Below, piece by piece: positions 36,271 through 48,095 of a stretch of DNA of 64,000 bases (position 1 is the first letter of the stretch; every line of letters starts with the position of its first letter). The stretch is from the NCBI RefSeq assembly GCF_027533845.1, contig NZ_JAPZVN010000003.1, positions 248,001 through 312,000 of the forward strand, given 5' to 3'. The notes beneath the pieces were generated by a model. It saw nothing but the letters and a program-made list of their open reading frames with translations. It searched no databases and was not told where the DNA came from. The position numbers were made by a program, and so were the translations under genes. Source of the DNA: Streptomyces sp. RPT161. Its GTDB lineage: Bacteria > Actinomycetota > Actinomycetes > Streptomycetales > Streptomycetaceae.

Positions 36271-36640
36271 GCCGGTGCAGCTGGATCGCCCCGTCCGCCA
36301 GGCGGGATGCGTCGTAAGAGGGAACCCGGTGGGAATCCGGGACTGCCCCGCAGCGGTGAGCGGGAACGACCGCCGTCATACGCACTGGGCCCATCCGGGC
36401 CTGGGAAGCGACGGCCAGTAGGTGTCCTCCTCGGTGAGGACGTGCCCGCGAGTCCGAAGACCTGCCAACTGCCCGCGTACGAACGACTCGTGCGCGGACA
36501 TCCCGGTGACCTCGAGGGCGGGTCGGCGTACATACCAGGCGGAGGACCGCGCATGCCGCGCGGGGTCGTGCCGCCCGGTCCGTCACCCTTCGCGTCCTCG
36601 TCCCGTACCGGGATCTCAGGGATTCATCTCGCGAAGGAGA
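36271..36640 (+). promoter_or_regulatory. Cobalamin riboswitch and leader of metE
   Basis: Core motifs: GGGAACCCGGTGGGAATCC (36320-36338), GACTGCCCCGCAGCGGTGAG (36341-36360), ACGGCCAGTAGG (36411-36422) and GCGAGTCCGAAGACCTGCC (36448-36466). About 180 nt of leader follow to the GAAGGAGA RBS (36633-36640), where GGAGATCTCC and upstream GGGATCTC can pair. B12 should switch off metE when MetH can work. The 5' end duplicates 32753-32793. Confidence 0.9.
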
Positions 36641-36645
36641 TCTCC

Positions 36646-38964
36646 GTGACCACCAAGTCCGCAGCCGCGGCAGCACGGGCCACCGTGTACGGCTACCCAC
36701 GCCAGGGACGCAGCCGGGAACTGAAGAAGGCGATCGAGGGCTACTGGAAGGGCCGCGTCACCGCTGCCGACCTCCGCGCCACAGCAGCCGAACTTCGCCG
36801 CGCGAACTGGCAGGAGCTGGTCGGAACCGGTATCCACGAGGTGCCGACCGGCGACTTCTCGTACTACGACCACGTCCTGGACACCACCGTCATGGTCGGT
36901 GCGATCCCCGAACGCCATCGCGCCGCCGTCGAATCGGACGCCATGGACGGCTACTTCGCGATGGCCCGCGGCACCCAGGACGTGGCGCCGCTGGAGATGA
37001 CCAAGTGGTTCGACACCAACTACCACTATCTCGTACCGGAGTTGGGCCCGGACACGGTCTTCACTGCCGACCCGGGCAAGCAGGTCGCGGAGTTCAAGGA
37101 GGCCCTCGCTCTGGGCCTGACGCCGCGGCCCGTCATCGTCGGCCCCGTCACCTACCTCCTTCTCGCCAAGCCCGCGCCCGGCGTGGCAGCTGGCTTCGAC
37201 CCGCTGACGCTGCTGGACCGGCTGCTGCCGGTGTACGCCGAGGTCCTCGCCGACCTGCGGGCCGCGGGCGCCCAGTGGGTGCAGCTCGACGAGCCCGCCC
37301 TGGTCCAGGACCGCACCCCAGCCGAACTGAACGCCGTCCAGCGCGCTTACCGCGCCCTCGGCACACTCGCCGACCGGCCCAAGCTACTGGTCGCCTCCTA
37401 CTTCGACCGGCTCGGCGATGCCCTGCCGATACTGGCCAAGGCCCCGGTCGAGGGGCTGGCCCTGGACTTCACGGAGACCGCGGCCGCCAACCTGGACGCA
37501 CTCGCCGCGGTCGGCGGACTGCCCGGCAAACGCCTGGTCGCAGGCGTGGTCAACGGCCGCAACATCTGGGTCAACGACATGGAGAAGTCCCTGGCCACGC
37601 TCGGCACCCTGCTGGGTCTGGCCGACCGGGTCGACGTGGCCGCCTCCTGCTCGCTGCTGCACGTCCCGCTCGACGCGACCACCGAGCGGGACATCGAGCC
37701 GCAGATCCTGCGCTGGCTCGCCTTCGCCCGCCAAAAAGCCGCCGAGATCGTCACCCTCGCCAGGGGCCTCACCCACGGCACCGACGCCATCGCCGCCGAA
37801 CTCTCCGCCAACCGGACCGCCCTGGCCTCCCGCAACAGCTCCCCCATCACCCGCGATCCCACCGTGCGGGCCCGTAGCTCCGCCGCCACGGACGCCGACG
37901 CCCGCCGCTCCCAGACGTATCCGCAGCGGTCCGCCGCCCAGCGCGCGCACCTCAACCTGCCGCTGCTGCCGACCACCACGATCGGCTCCTTCCCGCAGAC
38001 AGGTGAACTGCGTACCGCGCGTGCCGACTTGCGGGCGGGCCGGATCGACACGGCTGGCTACGAGGAACGCATCAGGGCCGAGATCCGGGAGGTGGTCTCC
38101 TTCCAGGAGAAGACCGGCCTGGACGTCCTGGTGCACGGCGAGGCCGAACGCAACGACATGGTGCAGTACTTCGCCGAGCGGCTCACCGGCTACCTCGCCA
38201 CCCAGCACGGCTGGGTGCAGTCCTACGGCACGCGCTATGTCCGCCCGCCGATCCTCGCGGGCGACATCTCCCGACCGGAGCCGATGACGGTGCGCTGGAC
38301 GACGTACGCCCAGTCCCTCACCGACCGGCCCGTCAAGGGCATGCTCACCGGTCCCGTCACCATGCTCGCCTGGTCCTTCGTCCGCGACGACCAGTCCCGG
38401 GCCGAGACCGCCCGCCAGGTCGCCCTCGCCCTTCGGGACGAGGTCAACGACCTTGAGGCGGCCGGGACTTCGGTCATCCAGGTGGACGAGCCCGCGCTGC
38501 GCGAGACCCTGCCACTGCGCGCCGCCGACCGCCCCACCTACCTGGCCTGGGCCACGGAGGCCTTCCGGCTCACGACCAGCGGGGTGCGCCCGGACACCCA
38601 GATCCACACCCACATGTGCTACGCCGAGTTCGGTGACATCATCCAGGCCATCGACGACCTCGACGCCGACGTCATCAGCCTGGAGGCCGCCCGCTCCCAC
38701 ATGCAGGTCGCCCACGAACTGGCCGCCCACGGCTACCCGCGTGAGGCAGGGCCCGGCGTGTACGACATCCACTCCCCACGGGTGCCGAGCGCACAGGAGG
38801 TCGCGGCCCTACTGCGCACCGCGCTGAAGGCGATCCCCGCCGAACGACTGTGGGTCAACCCCGACTGCGGGTTGAAGACCCGCGGTTGGCCGGAGACCCG
38901 TGACTCGCTGGAGAGCCTGGTCACCGCGGCCCGCACGGTTCGCGCTGAGCTGCTCCCGTCCTGA
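36646..38964 (+). CDS. metE: Cobalamin-independent methionine synthase
   Basis: A 772-residue zinc enzyme transferring the methyl group of methyl-tetrahydrofolate-polyglutamate to homocysteine. N-terminal and C-terminal barrels are both complete: [15 protein letters not shown] at the start, and the catalytic C-terminal half with zinc ligands in [12 protein letters not shown] and [11 protein letters not shown] plus QVDEPALRE. The GTG at 36646 has RBS GAAGGAGA; the frame upstream is the riboswitch. B12 repression of metE is well known. Placed between zinc and cobalt loci, it is itself a major zinc consumer. A 12-bp hairpin follows. Confidence 0.97.
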   Translation: MTTKSAAAAARATVYGYPRQGRSRELKKAIEGYWKGRVTAADLRATAAELRRANWQELVGTGIHEVPTGDFSYYDHVLDTTVMVGAIPERHRAAVESDAMDGYFAMARGTQDVAPLEMTKWFDTNYHYLVPELGPDTVFTADPGKQVAEFKEALALGLTPRPVIVGPVTYLLLAKPAPGVAAGFDPLTLLDRLLPVYAEVLADLRAAGAQWVQLDEPALVQDRTPAELNAVQRAYRALGTLADRPKLLVASYFDRLGDALPILAKAPVEGLALDFTETAAANLDALAAVGGLPGKRLVAGVVNGRNIWVNDMEKSLATLGTLLGLADRVDVAASCSLLHVPLDATTERDIEPQILRWLAFARQKAAEIVTLARGLTHGTDAIAAELSANRTALASRNSSPITRDPTVRARSSAATDADARRSQTYPQRSAAQRAHLNLPLLPTTTIGSFPQTGELRTARADLRAGRIDTAGYEERIRAEIREVVSFQEKTGLDVLVHGEAERNDMVQYFAERLTGYLATQHGWVQSYGTRYVRPPILAGDISRPEPMTVRWTTYAQSLTDRPVKGMLTGPVTMLAWSFVRDDQSRAETARQVALALRDEVNDLEAAGTSVIQVDEPALRETLPLRAADRPTYLAWATEAFRLTTSGVRPDTQIHTHMCYAEFGDIIQAIDDLDADVISLEAARSHMQVAHELAAHGYPREAGPGVYDIHSPRVPSAQEVAALLRTALKAIPAERLWVNPDCGLKTRGWPETRDSLESLVTAARTVRAELLPS

Positions 38965-38980
38965 ACCTGCCGATCACGAA

Positions 38981-39009
38981 GGGCCGGGACGCCTCGCGCG
39001 TCCCGGCCC
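38981..39009. terminator. Terminator between metE and ferredoxin-like gene
   Basis: GGGCCGGGACGC (38981-38992) and GCGTCCCGGCCC (38998-39009) form a perfect 12-bp stem with a 5-nt loop between two converging genes. Confidence 0.75.
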
Positions 39010-39102
39010 CGGCTGGCGGGCGACTGACCATCGCCCCGGACCGGCGCACGTACGTACCGTATCCGGTGGGACCCCTGGTCCCAGATCGGCGCGGAGTACC
39101 GT

Positions 39103-39516
39103 TCAGGAAGGCGCGCGCCGCCGCGGCGGCGTGAAGGCGTACAGGTCGAGGATCTCCGGCCGGGGAGCGACACCAGGGCCGCCGGCGCGCACCCAGGTTG
39201 CGATGTCCTCGGTCGCGTCCGGGTCGTTGACCAGCCCCAGCCAGACCGGCCGGGCGCCGGCGGCCCGGCCAGCGGAGGAGGGCTGTACGACAATGACGTT
39301 GGCCTGGTCGCACACATCCAGGCAGGCGGAGACGCGCACGGGTGCCTCGGCTCGCAGGCGCGCGGTCTGCGCCGCGTGATCGACACCCCTCACCTTGGAA
39401 CTACCGCAGCAGCAGTCCCGGCACACGACGACCCGGCACTGCACCGGGTCAGCCGCCCGCGCAGCCGCGTCGCCGTCGGAGGCCTCTTCTATGGGTCTCT
39501 CGGGCACGCCGAACAC
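39103..39516 (-). CDS. Thioredoxin-like 2Fe-2S ferredoxin-type protein, B12 regulon
   Basis: A 137-residue protein with [11 protein letters not shown] near residue 30 and [16 protein letters not shown] further on. The Cys spacing matches thioredoxin-like 2Fe-2S ferredoxins often found beside cobalamin or cobalt genes in actinomycetes. The GTG at 39516 follows a GGAGAGAGG RBS. Earlier in-frame starts fall inside the riboswitch. It is transcribed alone and converges on metE. In other genomes it usually accompanies cobalt transporters or cob genes, which are absent here, so it is an orphan of that set. Its function is unproven; cobalt or corrinoid redox chemistry is a reasonable guess. Confidence 0.75.
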   Translation of the reverse strand: MFGVPERPIEEASDGDAAARAADPVQCRVVVCRDCCCGSSKVRGVDHAAQTARLRAEAPVRVSACLDVCDQANVIVVQPSSAGRAAGARPVWLGLVNDPDATEDIATWVRAGGPGVAPRPEILDLYAFTPPRRRAPS

Positions 39517-39566
39517 CCCTCTCTCCGGGGAGATCCGCCCCGGGTCCGTCGAGGAGGCGACCGCGT

Positions 39567-39705
39567 GAGTCTCCTGGCTCTCGGGTCGATGCTCGTCCCG
39601 GCCTTCCCACCCGTCGCGGGGCAGTGGCCAGTTGGGATCCGCTCGCCGATCACAGTGGCGGGACCGCGCCGGATTCACACCGGCTTCCTCGGACCGCCGT
39701 CGCCT
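39567..39705 (-). promoter_or_regulatory. Cobalamin riboswitch upstream of ferredoxin-like gene
   Basis: Plus-strand mirror of the class: GAGTCTCCTGGCTCTCGGG (39567-39585), CCCGGCCTTCCC (39597-39608), GGGGCAGTGGCC (39618-39629), ATCACAGTGGCGGGACCG (39649-39666) and GCCGGATTCACACCGG (39668-39683). It is the most canonical of the four here and ends about 50 nt before the GTG. From 39706 to 39981 nothing else is recognisable. Confidence 0.9.
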
Positions 39706-39981
39706 TGTCTCCGTTCATCATTCCATCCGGCAGTCGCCCCCACCCCGCAGACCCCTGCGAAGCCCTCGGAGCGCGTCCGTCTTCGTCCGGCCCTCTTCGA
39801 CGCCGTTGTTCCGGCCGAGCTGCCAGGGTCTGCGTGTGTCGCCAACTTTCCCGACTACCCGGCATGCACCGGAACATCGACCGTTTCCGCATCTCGTCAA
39901 CACGCTGCCGCACGAAGCGCAGACATTGCACCCGATTGACGCGACATGGCGCCACGGGCGACTATCCCCGCCGGAGGGAAC

Positions 39982-40548
39982 ATGGACGTCAACACCACCG
40001 TCTACCCCGGTGAGTCGGCGCTCACGATCGTCGAGGAGTTCGTGCATCTGCGGCGTCTGTCAACGCAGGGCCACTCCACGCGGCACGTCGAGCGGCAAAT
40101 CGGTGGCATGCGCGACCGGCTTGCCCACGACGTCCGCAAACCGGGATTCCTGGCGGTCACAGCGAGCATCGGCAGTCGGCTGTGCGGCTTCGGCACGGCC
40201 GTGCGGTCGGTGGACCCCGTTCCCACGCATCCCGCGCCGGACGCCTGACGTTCGCACCAGCCGCTGGCGGACGCGATGCAGATCACGGACCTGACGGTTG
40301 CACCCGTGGCCCGAGGCAGAGGTGTCGGCACGAGGCTGCTGGACGTCCTGCTGCTGCCCGCGCTGGACGACCGGGCCTGGGTGGCCGCCGATCCGGGCGA
40401 CCGGGCCACGCTGGCCTTCCTCCGCTGTCGGGGCTGGCGGCAGATCGTCTTCCCGTCTCCCGGCAAGCCAACCGACGGGCGTGCGCAGCTCGTCCTTCTC
40501 GCTCCGCGCCATCCAGCGCTCACCGACGCGTCAACCGCTTCGCGCTGA
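39982..40548 (+). pseudogene. GNAT acetyltransferase interrupted by an in-frame TGA
   Basis: Two halves of one GNAT protein lie in the same frame. Residues 1-88 end ...HPAPDA at TGA 40246-40248. Reading resumes with QITDLTVAPVARGRGVGTRLLDVLLLP, the acetyl-CoA-binding motif A. Combined length is 188 codons plus the internal stop, normal for the family. One substitution (for example CGA to TGA) explains it. The first ATG at 39982 has a GGAGGGAA RBS. It could be a true pseudogene, a readthrough case or a sequencing error. The substrate is unknown. Confidence 0.75.
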
Positions 40549-40650
40549 GGGCCGGGCGCCAACTCCCACCACGTGCGCGGTCGCACGTCACACACTTGAA
40601 GAGAACAAGGTCACAATCGCGCCCTCTGCCGCTCGTCTGTCGACCTGCCC

Positions 40651-40663
40651 TAGCATCCGGGCA
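40651..40663 (+). promoter_or_regulatory. Probable leaderless promoter of mutA
   Basis: TAGCAT (40651-40656) is a good -10 hexamer and lies only 6 nt before the mutA ATG, placing the predicted transcript start at or near the A of ATG. No purine-rich RBS is present upstream of the codon. The -35 is weak. Confidence 0.4.
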
Positions 40664-42473
40664 TGACGGTCCTGCCTGACGACGGGCTCTCCCTGGCAGC
40701 CGAGTTTCCTGACGCGACACACGAGCAGTGGCAGCACCTGGTAGCGGGTGTTCTACGCAAGTCGGGCAAGGAAGTCTCGGACGCCGAGGCGGAGCACGCC
40801 CTGTCCACCGCGCTGGAGGACGGGCTGCGCACCCTGCCCCTGTACAGCGCGCGCGACACCGCGCCCGACCCCGGTCTGCCCGGCTTCGCGCCCTTCGTGC
40901 GCAGCGGCCGGGCCGAGGGGAACACGGTCGGCGGCTGGGACGTGCGCCAGCAGCACACGGTCGTGGACGCTGGCTCAGTCCTGACCGACCTGGAGAACGG
41001 CGTCACTTCCCTGTGGCTGGTCGTCGGCGAGTCCACCGGCATCCCCGTTCCGTCGCTCGACCGCGCCCTCGATGGCGTCTACCTCGATCTGGCACCCGTC
41101 GTCCTGGACGCGGGTGCCGAAGTCGAGCCAGCCGCACGGCGGTTGCTGCGGCTGTACGAGGAACGGGGCGTCGCGGCGGACGCGGCACGCGGCAACCTGG
41201 GCGCCGACCCGCTGGGCCACGAGGCCCGCACCGGAGGCTCGTACGACTTCGCGCCCGTGGCCGAGTTGGCCCAGCTGTGCGCCGCGCGGCATCCGGGGCT
41301 GCGGGCGCTGACCGTGGACGCCCTGCCCTACCACGAGGCAGGGGGTTCGGCGGCACAGGAGCTGGGCTGCTCCCTGGCGACGGGTGTCGCCTATCTGCGC
41401 GGGCTGACCCGGGCGGGGTTGGATGTCGAGCAGGCCTGTGCCCAACTGGAGTTCCGGTACGCCGCGACCGCCGACCAGTTCCTGACCGTCGCCAAGTTGC
41501 GCGCGGCGCGTCGGCTGTGGGCTCGGGTGGCCGAGGTCTGCGGGGCACCGCGGGCGGGCGCGCAGCTCCAGCACGCGGTGACCTCGCCGGTGATGATGAC
41601 GCGCCGCGACCCGTGGGTGAACATGCTGCGCACCACGGTCGCGACACTGGCCGCGGGCGTGGGGGGCGCCGACGCGGTGACCGTGCTGCCCTTCGACCAC
41701 GCGCTCGGTCTACCGGACGCCTTCGCACGTCGCATCGCCCGCAACACCTCCACCATCCTCATCGAGGAGTCGCACCTGTCCCGGGTGATCGACCCGGCGG
41801 GCGGCTCCTGGTACGTGGAGCGGCTGACCGACGAAGTCGCCCACTCTGCCTGGGAGTTCTTCCAGGAGATCGAGCGATCGGGCGGTCAGGCGGCCGCCCT
41901 GCGCTCCGGCATGGTCCGCGAACGGCTGGCCGCTACCTGGTCGGTGCGCAGCGCGAAGCTCGCCAAGCGGCGTGAACCGGTCACCGGGGTCAGCGAGTTC
42001 CCGTACCTGGCCGAGAAGCCGGTCGTCCGTGCTCCCGCGCCCAAGGCACCGTCCGGGGGCCTGCCCCGCGTGCGGCGGGACGAGGCGTTCGAGGCGCTGC
42101 GTGCCCGTTCCGACGCCCATCTGGCCGCGACGGGGGCCCGGCCCCGTGTCCATCTGACCGCTCTCGGGCCGGCCGCCGCACACACCGCGCGGCTCACCTT
42201 CGCCGCCAACCTCTTCCAGGCGGGCGGCATCGAGCCCGTCACCGAGGAGACGTTCGAGGAGAGCGGGGCGCGGGAGGTCTGCCTGTGCTCCAGCGACGCG
42301 GTGTACGAGGAGCAGGCCGAGGCCACCGCACAGGCGCTGCGGGCGGCGGGCGCGCGGCACGTGTTCGTCGCGGGCCGTCCCGGAACGTACGCGGGCGTGG
42401 ACGCCTACGTCTTCGCCGGCTGCGACGCCGTCGCCGTACTCTCCGCCACGCTCGACCGCATGGGAGTGTCCTG

Positions 42474-42474
<1 letters not shown>
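40663..42474 (+). CDS. mutA: Methylmalonyl-CoA mutase, small subunit
   Basis: A 603-residue non-catalytic partner of the heterodimeric mutase. It shares the TIM-barrel fold ([51 protein letters not shown], then [18 protein letters not shown]). Its C-terminal flavodoxin-like domain lacks the DxHxxG motif that coordinates cobalt, as usual for this subunit. The stop overlaps the mutB start by one base (TGATG). It is first in mutA-mutB-meaB, which converts (R)-methylmalonyl-CoA to succinyl-CoA. The direction links propionate and branched-chain degradation to the TCA cycle, or provides methylmalonyl-CoA for polyketides in reverse. Confidence 0.96.
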
Positions 42475-44651
<2,177 letters not shown>

Positions 44652-44663
44652 GGCCGTGAACCC

Positions 44664-45656
44664 ATGGCCATCGACCTCGACACGTACGTCAAGGGCGTCC
44701 TCGACGGCAAGCGGGCGGTCGTCGCCCGCGCGATCACCCTCGTCGAATCCACCCGCCCCCAACACCGGGCACTGGCCCAGGAGTTGCTGACCGAGCTGCT
44801 GCCGCACAGCGGGAAGGCCCGGCGGATCGGGGTCAGCGGTGTACCGGGCGTGGGCAAGTCCACGTTCATCGACGCCTTCGGCACGCTGCTGACCGGGCTC
44901 GGACACCGGGTGGCCGTCCTGGCGGTCGACCCGTCCTCCACCAGGACCGGCGGCTCGATCCTCGGTGACAAGACTCGGATGGAGCGCCTGGCCGTCGACC
45001 CGGCGGCCTTCGTCCGGCCCTCCCCCACCGCCGGCACGCTCGGCGGTGTCGCCAAGGCCACCCGCGAGTCGATCGTGGTGATGGAGGCCGCCGGCTACGA
45101 CGTGGTGCTGGTGGAGACGGTCGGCGTCGGCCAGTCCGAGACGGCCGTCGCCAACATGGTCGACTCCTTCCTTCTGCTCACCCTGGCCCGCACCGGAGAC
45201 CAGTTGCAGGGCATCAAGAAGGGCGTTCTGGAGCTGGCCGACGTGATCGCCGTCAACAAGGCGGACGGTCCGCACGAACGCGACGCCCGCACGGCGGCGC
45301 GTGAACTGGCCGGTGCGCTGCGGCTGATGCACGGCAAGGATGCCTTCTGGACACCGCCGGTGCTCAGTTGCAGCGCACGGGAGTCGACCGGCCTGGACAC
45401 CGTCTGGGAGCGGCTGGAGCAACACCGCACGCTGCTGGACTCCAACGGCCGCCTCACTGCCCGACGTCGCGACCAGCAGGTCGACTGGACCTGGACCATG
45501 GTCCGCGACGAACTACTGGGCCGCCTGCACGCCGACCCGGCGGTCCGCTCCCTCGCACCCGCCCTGGAGCAGCAGGTCAGGAACGGTGAGCTGACGGCCA
45601 CACTAGCCGCAGAACGCATCCTGGACGCCTTCACACCGTCAAGGCTGCGCGACTGA
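44664..45656 (+). CDS. meaB: MeaB-type G-protein chaperone of methylmalonyl-CoA mutase
   Basis: A 330-residue P-loop GTPase of the ArgK/MeaB family. Walker A is GVPGVGKST, switch and base motifs are AVDPSSTRTGGSILGDKTRM, ETVGVGQSE and NKAD. It gates cofactor loading and protects mutase from inactivation. It lies 12 bp after mutB and completes the operon. The former assignment as an arginine/ornithine transport kinase does not fit the context. Confidence 0.96.
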   Translation: MAIDLDTYVKGVLDGKRAVVARAITLVESTRPQHRALAQELLTELLPHSGKARRIGVSGVPGVGKSTFIDAFGTLLTGLGHRVAVLAVDPSSTRTGGSILGDKTRMERLAVDPAAFVRPSPTAGTLGGVAKATRESIVVMEAAGYDVVLVETVGVGQSETAVANMVDSFLLLTLARTGDQLQGIKKGVLELADVIAVNKADGPHERDARTAARELAGALRLMHGKDAFWTPPVLSCSARESTGLDTVWERLEQHRTLLDSNGRLTARRRDQQVDWTWTMVRDELLGRLHADPAVRSLAPALEQQVRNGELTATLAAERILDAFTPSRLRD

Positions 45657-45803
45657 CGAAACGTCTCCCGCACCGCAACCTGTGGGCGAGGCGGCTGGTG
45701 TCGCGCCGACGCGAAAGCGGGTCCGCAGGTGGCCGAAGCGGTTCCAGAGGACTGGCCGCCCGCGACGCTTACCGTCGGCCACCAGGTACCTGTGTCGCGT
45801 AAC

Positions 45804-46253
45804 TCAGTGAGTCTGTGGTTGCCGCTCAGCGCAGTGCGGGCAGATGCCGGTGAGTTCGACGGTGTGTCGTACGTTCGCGAACCCGGAAGTTACCGCGATC
45901 TTTTCTGCCCAGTTCTCCACAGGCCCGGAGTCGACGGGCAAGCTGAGGCCGCACTCCGTGCACAGCAGGTAGTGGCGATGGTCAGCGCCGGGGCGGTAGC
46001 GGAAGAGGCGTTCACCCTTGGTGTCCCGTACGACGTCGACGCGTCCGGCATCGGCGAGCGCGGTCAGCGTACGGTACACCGTGGACAGCCCGACAGGCGA
46101 TCCACCGGACAGCAGACGTTTGTGCAGGGCCTGGGCGCTGACGAAGTCCCCCGCCGCGACCAAGTCGGCCAGTATGATTTCGCGTTGCGGCGTCGGGCGT
46201 CCGATCGCCGCCACTTCCTGGGATGGCTCGCTGTGAGGTCGGTTCCTTGACAT
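45804..46253 (-). CDS. zur: Zinc uptake regulator (Fur family)
   Basis: A 149-residue repressor with the Fur-family winged helix (RPTPQREIILADLVAAGDFVSAQALH, LSTVYRTLTALADAGRVD) and dimerisation part with sensing-site HRHYLLCTECG and the structural pair ICPHC. ATG at 46253 (MSRNRPH) was preferred over an upstream start that would overlap znuB. Fur, Nur and Zur cannot be split by eye, but it is the last gene of a znuACBB unit with Zur boxes. It probably represses its own operon, and likely the metallophore genes. It may be a second copy if the organism also has the usual chromosomal zur. Confidence 0.87.
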   Translation of the reverse strand: MSRNRPHSEPSQEVAAIGRPTPQREIILADLVAAGDFVSAQALHKRLLSGGSPVGLSTVYRTLTALADAGRVDVVRDTKGERLFRYRPGADHRHYLLCTECGLSLPVDSGPVENWAEKIAVTSGFANVRHTVELTGICPHCAERQPQTH

Positions 46254-46323
46254 CACCGGGCTTTCCCTAAGCTCTCCGCAGGATCTGCGGTACGAGTGGG
46301 CGAACTGGGCGGGGGCTGGGCGG

Positions 46324-47154
46324 TCATGCCGCGCTTTCACCGGCAAGCGGTGCCTGGGGCCTGCTGTATGCGTTGCGGATCCAGCGTCCCCCGTGGGCCA
46401 GGAGGTAGCCAGCGAAGGCGAAGGCGGTCACGAAGAAGCCGACGGGCCAGTTGGTTTGGTAGGCCGCGGCGATCGATGCCCAGGCGGTCAGTAGCGCGAT
46501 CACCACCGACAGGACGACGGCGTGCAGCGGTCGGTCGGTGAGACAGCGGGCCGTGGCCGCGGGGCCGACCATCAGGCTGAACATCAGCAGAGCGCCGACA
46601 ACCGGTACGGCCGTGGTGGTGGCCAGGGCGACCACGACGAGAAAGGCCATGTCGATGCGGTGGTTGCGGATGCCACGTGCGGCGGCCAGCTCGGGTGCCA
46701 CCGAGGTGAGCAGCAGCGGCCGGTAGAGCACGGCGATCGCGCCCAGGCACAGCGCGCCGAGCAGCGCCGTCAGACCGATCTCGTTGCCGCTGACCCCCAG
46801 TACCTCTCCGAACAGCAACGAGTAGATCTCGGGGGCGTACTCGGTGCTCCAACCCAGGAACAGCGAACCCGCACCGAGCAGCATCACCAACGCCAGGGCG
46901 GTCACCACGTCATGACGGCCGCGGCGGCCGAGCATGCCGATGCCGAGCGAGGCTCCGAGCGCGAACGCCCCAAGCCCGAAGATGGTGTTGAGGCCGAGCA
47001 GGCTGGCTCCGGCGGCCCCCGCGAAGGCGGCCTCCGGCACGGCGTGGGCGACGAACGCCGATCCACGCAGGACGACGAAGAATCCGACGACGGGGGCGAC
47101 GACAGCCACGATGGTCGCCACAACCCACGCGTTGAGCATGTAGTCCGCGAACAC
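46324..47154 (-). CDS. znuB: Zinc ABC transporter permease (ZnuB-type, second copy)
   Basis: A 276-residue ABC-3 family permease with about eight helices. The N-terminus reads VVAPVVGFFVVLRGSAFVAHAVPEAAFAGAAG and the conserved cytoplasmic coupling segment is ELAAARGIRNHRIDMAFLVVVALATTTAVPVVGALL. GTG at 47154 follows the stop of the other permease by one base. Two different permease genes in one operon suggest a heterodimeric channel, seen in several manganese/zinc transporters of actinobacteria. zur follows 70 bp downstream. Confidence 0.9.
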   Translation of the reverse strand: MFADYMLNAWVVATIVAVVAPVVGFFVVLRGSAFVAHAVPEAAFAGAAGASLLGLNTIFGLGAFALGASLGIGMLGRRGRHDVVTALALVMLLGAGSLFLGWSTEYAPEIYSLLFGEVLGVSGNEIGLTALLGALCLGAIAVLYRPLLLTSVAPELAAARGIRNHRIDMAFLVVVALATTTAVPVVGALLMFSLMVGPAATARCLTDRPLHAVVLSVVIALLTAWASIAAAYQTNWPVGFFVTAFAFAGYLLAHGGRWIRNAYSRPQAPLAGESAA

Positions 47155-47155
47155 G

Positions 47156-48088
47156 TCAGCCCTGCCTCACCGTTGGCAGTGGTTGCCCTGTGACCGGTGC
47201 CCCGGCCCGGCGTTGTCGGACGCGTGCCGTCCGAAGGCGGCTGCCGAGGCCGGTGAGCAGGTAGACGGTGAAGAGCACGGCCACCACGCAGAAGCTCACC
47301 GGCCACCCCTTACCGGCTGGCGGCCAGCGGTAGCTGTCGTAGGCCAGGACGATGCCGACCCACGTCGATACCATCCCGATGACGCCGGCCAACACCATCG
47401 CCACGGCTGGGCGCTTGGTCAGTCGTAGCGCGGTCGCGGCAGGTCCGATCAGCAGTGCGGAGCTGAGGATCGTGCCCACCGTCACCGAGGAGAGTGCCGC
47501 CGACAGTGCCAGGAGCATGAGGAACGCGACGCCCAACGTTCGCACCGGGATGCCGCGGGCCGCCGCCAGCTCCGAGCTGACCGAACTGAGCAACAGCGGA
47601 CGGTACAGCAGAGCGAGGAGCACCAGGCAGACGATGCCGAGCAGGATCATGGCCGGCAGGGTGATGCCGTTGAGCGCGAACAGGGAACCGAACAAGATGG
47701 TGATGGTCACCCCTGTCGTGCTGTTGACGATCGTCTCGAAGTAGAGGAACAGGGCTGACAGGCCGAGCGCGGTGCTCAGCACCAGCCCGGTCGCCACGTC
47801 CCGGCCACTGCGTCGCTGTGTGCCGACCAGTTCCATTGCTCCGGCGACGATGAAGCCGCTGGTGACGAAACCCCACAGGGGTGTGATGCCGACCAGGAAC
47901 GCGGCGGAGCCGCCAAGGGTGCCCAAGGCACTCAACGCGTGCCCGGCAAAGGACTGTCCGCGCAGCACGGTGATGACGCCCACCGCTCCCGAGACGAGTG
48001 CGACGACCGCCCCGGCGAGGACCGCCGTGCGCACCGGCTCGCTGTGGCCGAAGCCCGGGGCGAAGAGGGCGTGCAGGATGCCTTCCAT
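47156..48088 (-). CDS. znuB: Zinc ABC transporter permease (ZnuB-type, first copy)
   Basis: A 310-residue ABC-3 permease with the family pattern VLRGQSFAGHALSALGTLGG near the N-terminus and SELAAARGIPVRTLGVAFLMLLALSAALSSVTVGTILSSALLIGPAATALRL in the coupling region. The start is ATG 48088; a GTG one codon earlier is possible. The ATPase gene ends 7 bp upstream. It is similar to but clearly diverged from its neighbour, so the pair is an old duplication rather than a recent one. Confidence 0.9.
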   Translation of the reverse strand: MEGILHALFAPGFGHSEPVRTAVLAGAVVALVSGAVGVITVLRGQSFAGHALSALGTLGGSAAFLVGITPLWGFVTSGFIVAGAMELVGTQRRSGRDVATGLVLSTALGLSALFLYFETIVNSTTGVTITILFGSLFALNGITLPAMILLGIVCLVLLALLYRPLLLSSVSSELAAARGIPVRTLGVAFLMLLALSAALSSVTVGTILSSALLIGPAATALRLTKRPAVAMVLAGVIGMVSTWVGIVLAYDSYRWPPAGKGWPVSFCVVAVLFTVYLLTGLGSRLRTARVRQRRAGAPVTGQPLPTVRQG

Positions 48089-48095
48089 CACAACC

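Noticed and set aside
36067-36645. N-terminal extension of MetE
   Set aside because: The stretch is the cobalamin riboswitch and leader; GTG 36646 has the RBS and the family N-terminus.
46254-46346. Upstream start for zur
   Set aside because: Would overlap the znuB gene and adds residues unlike Fur proteins; MSRNRPH start fits the family.
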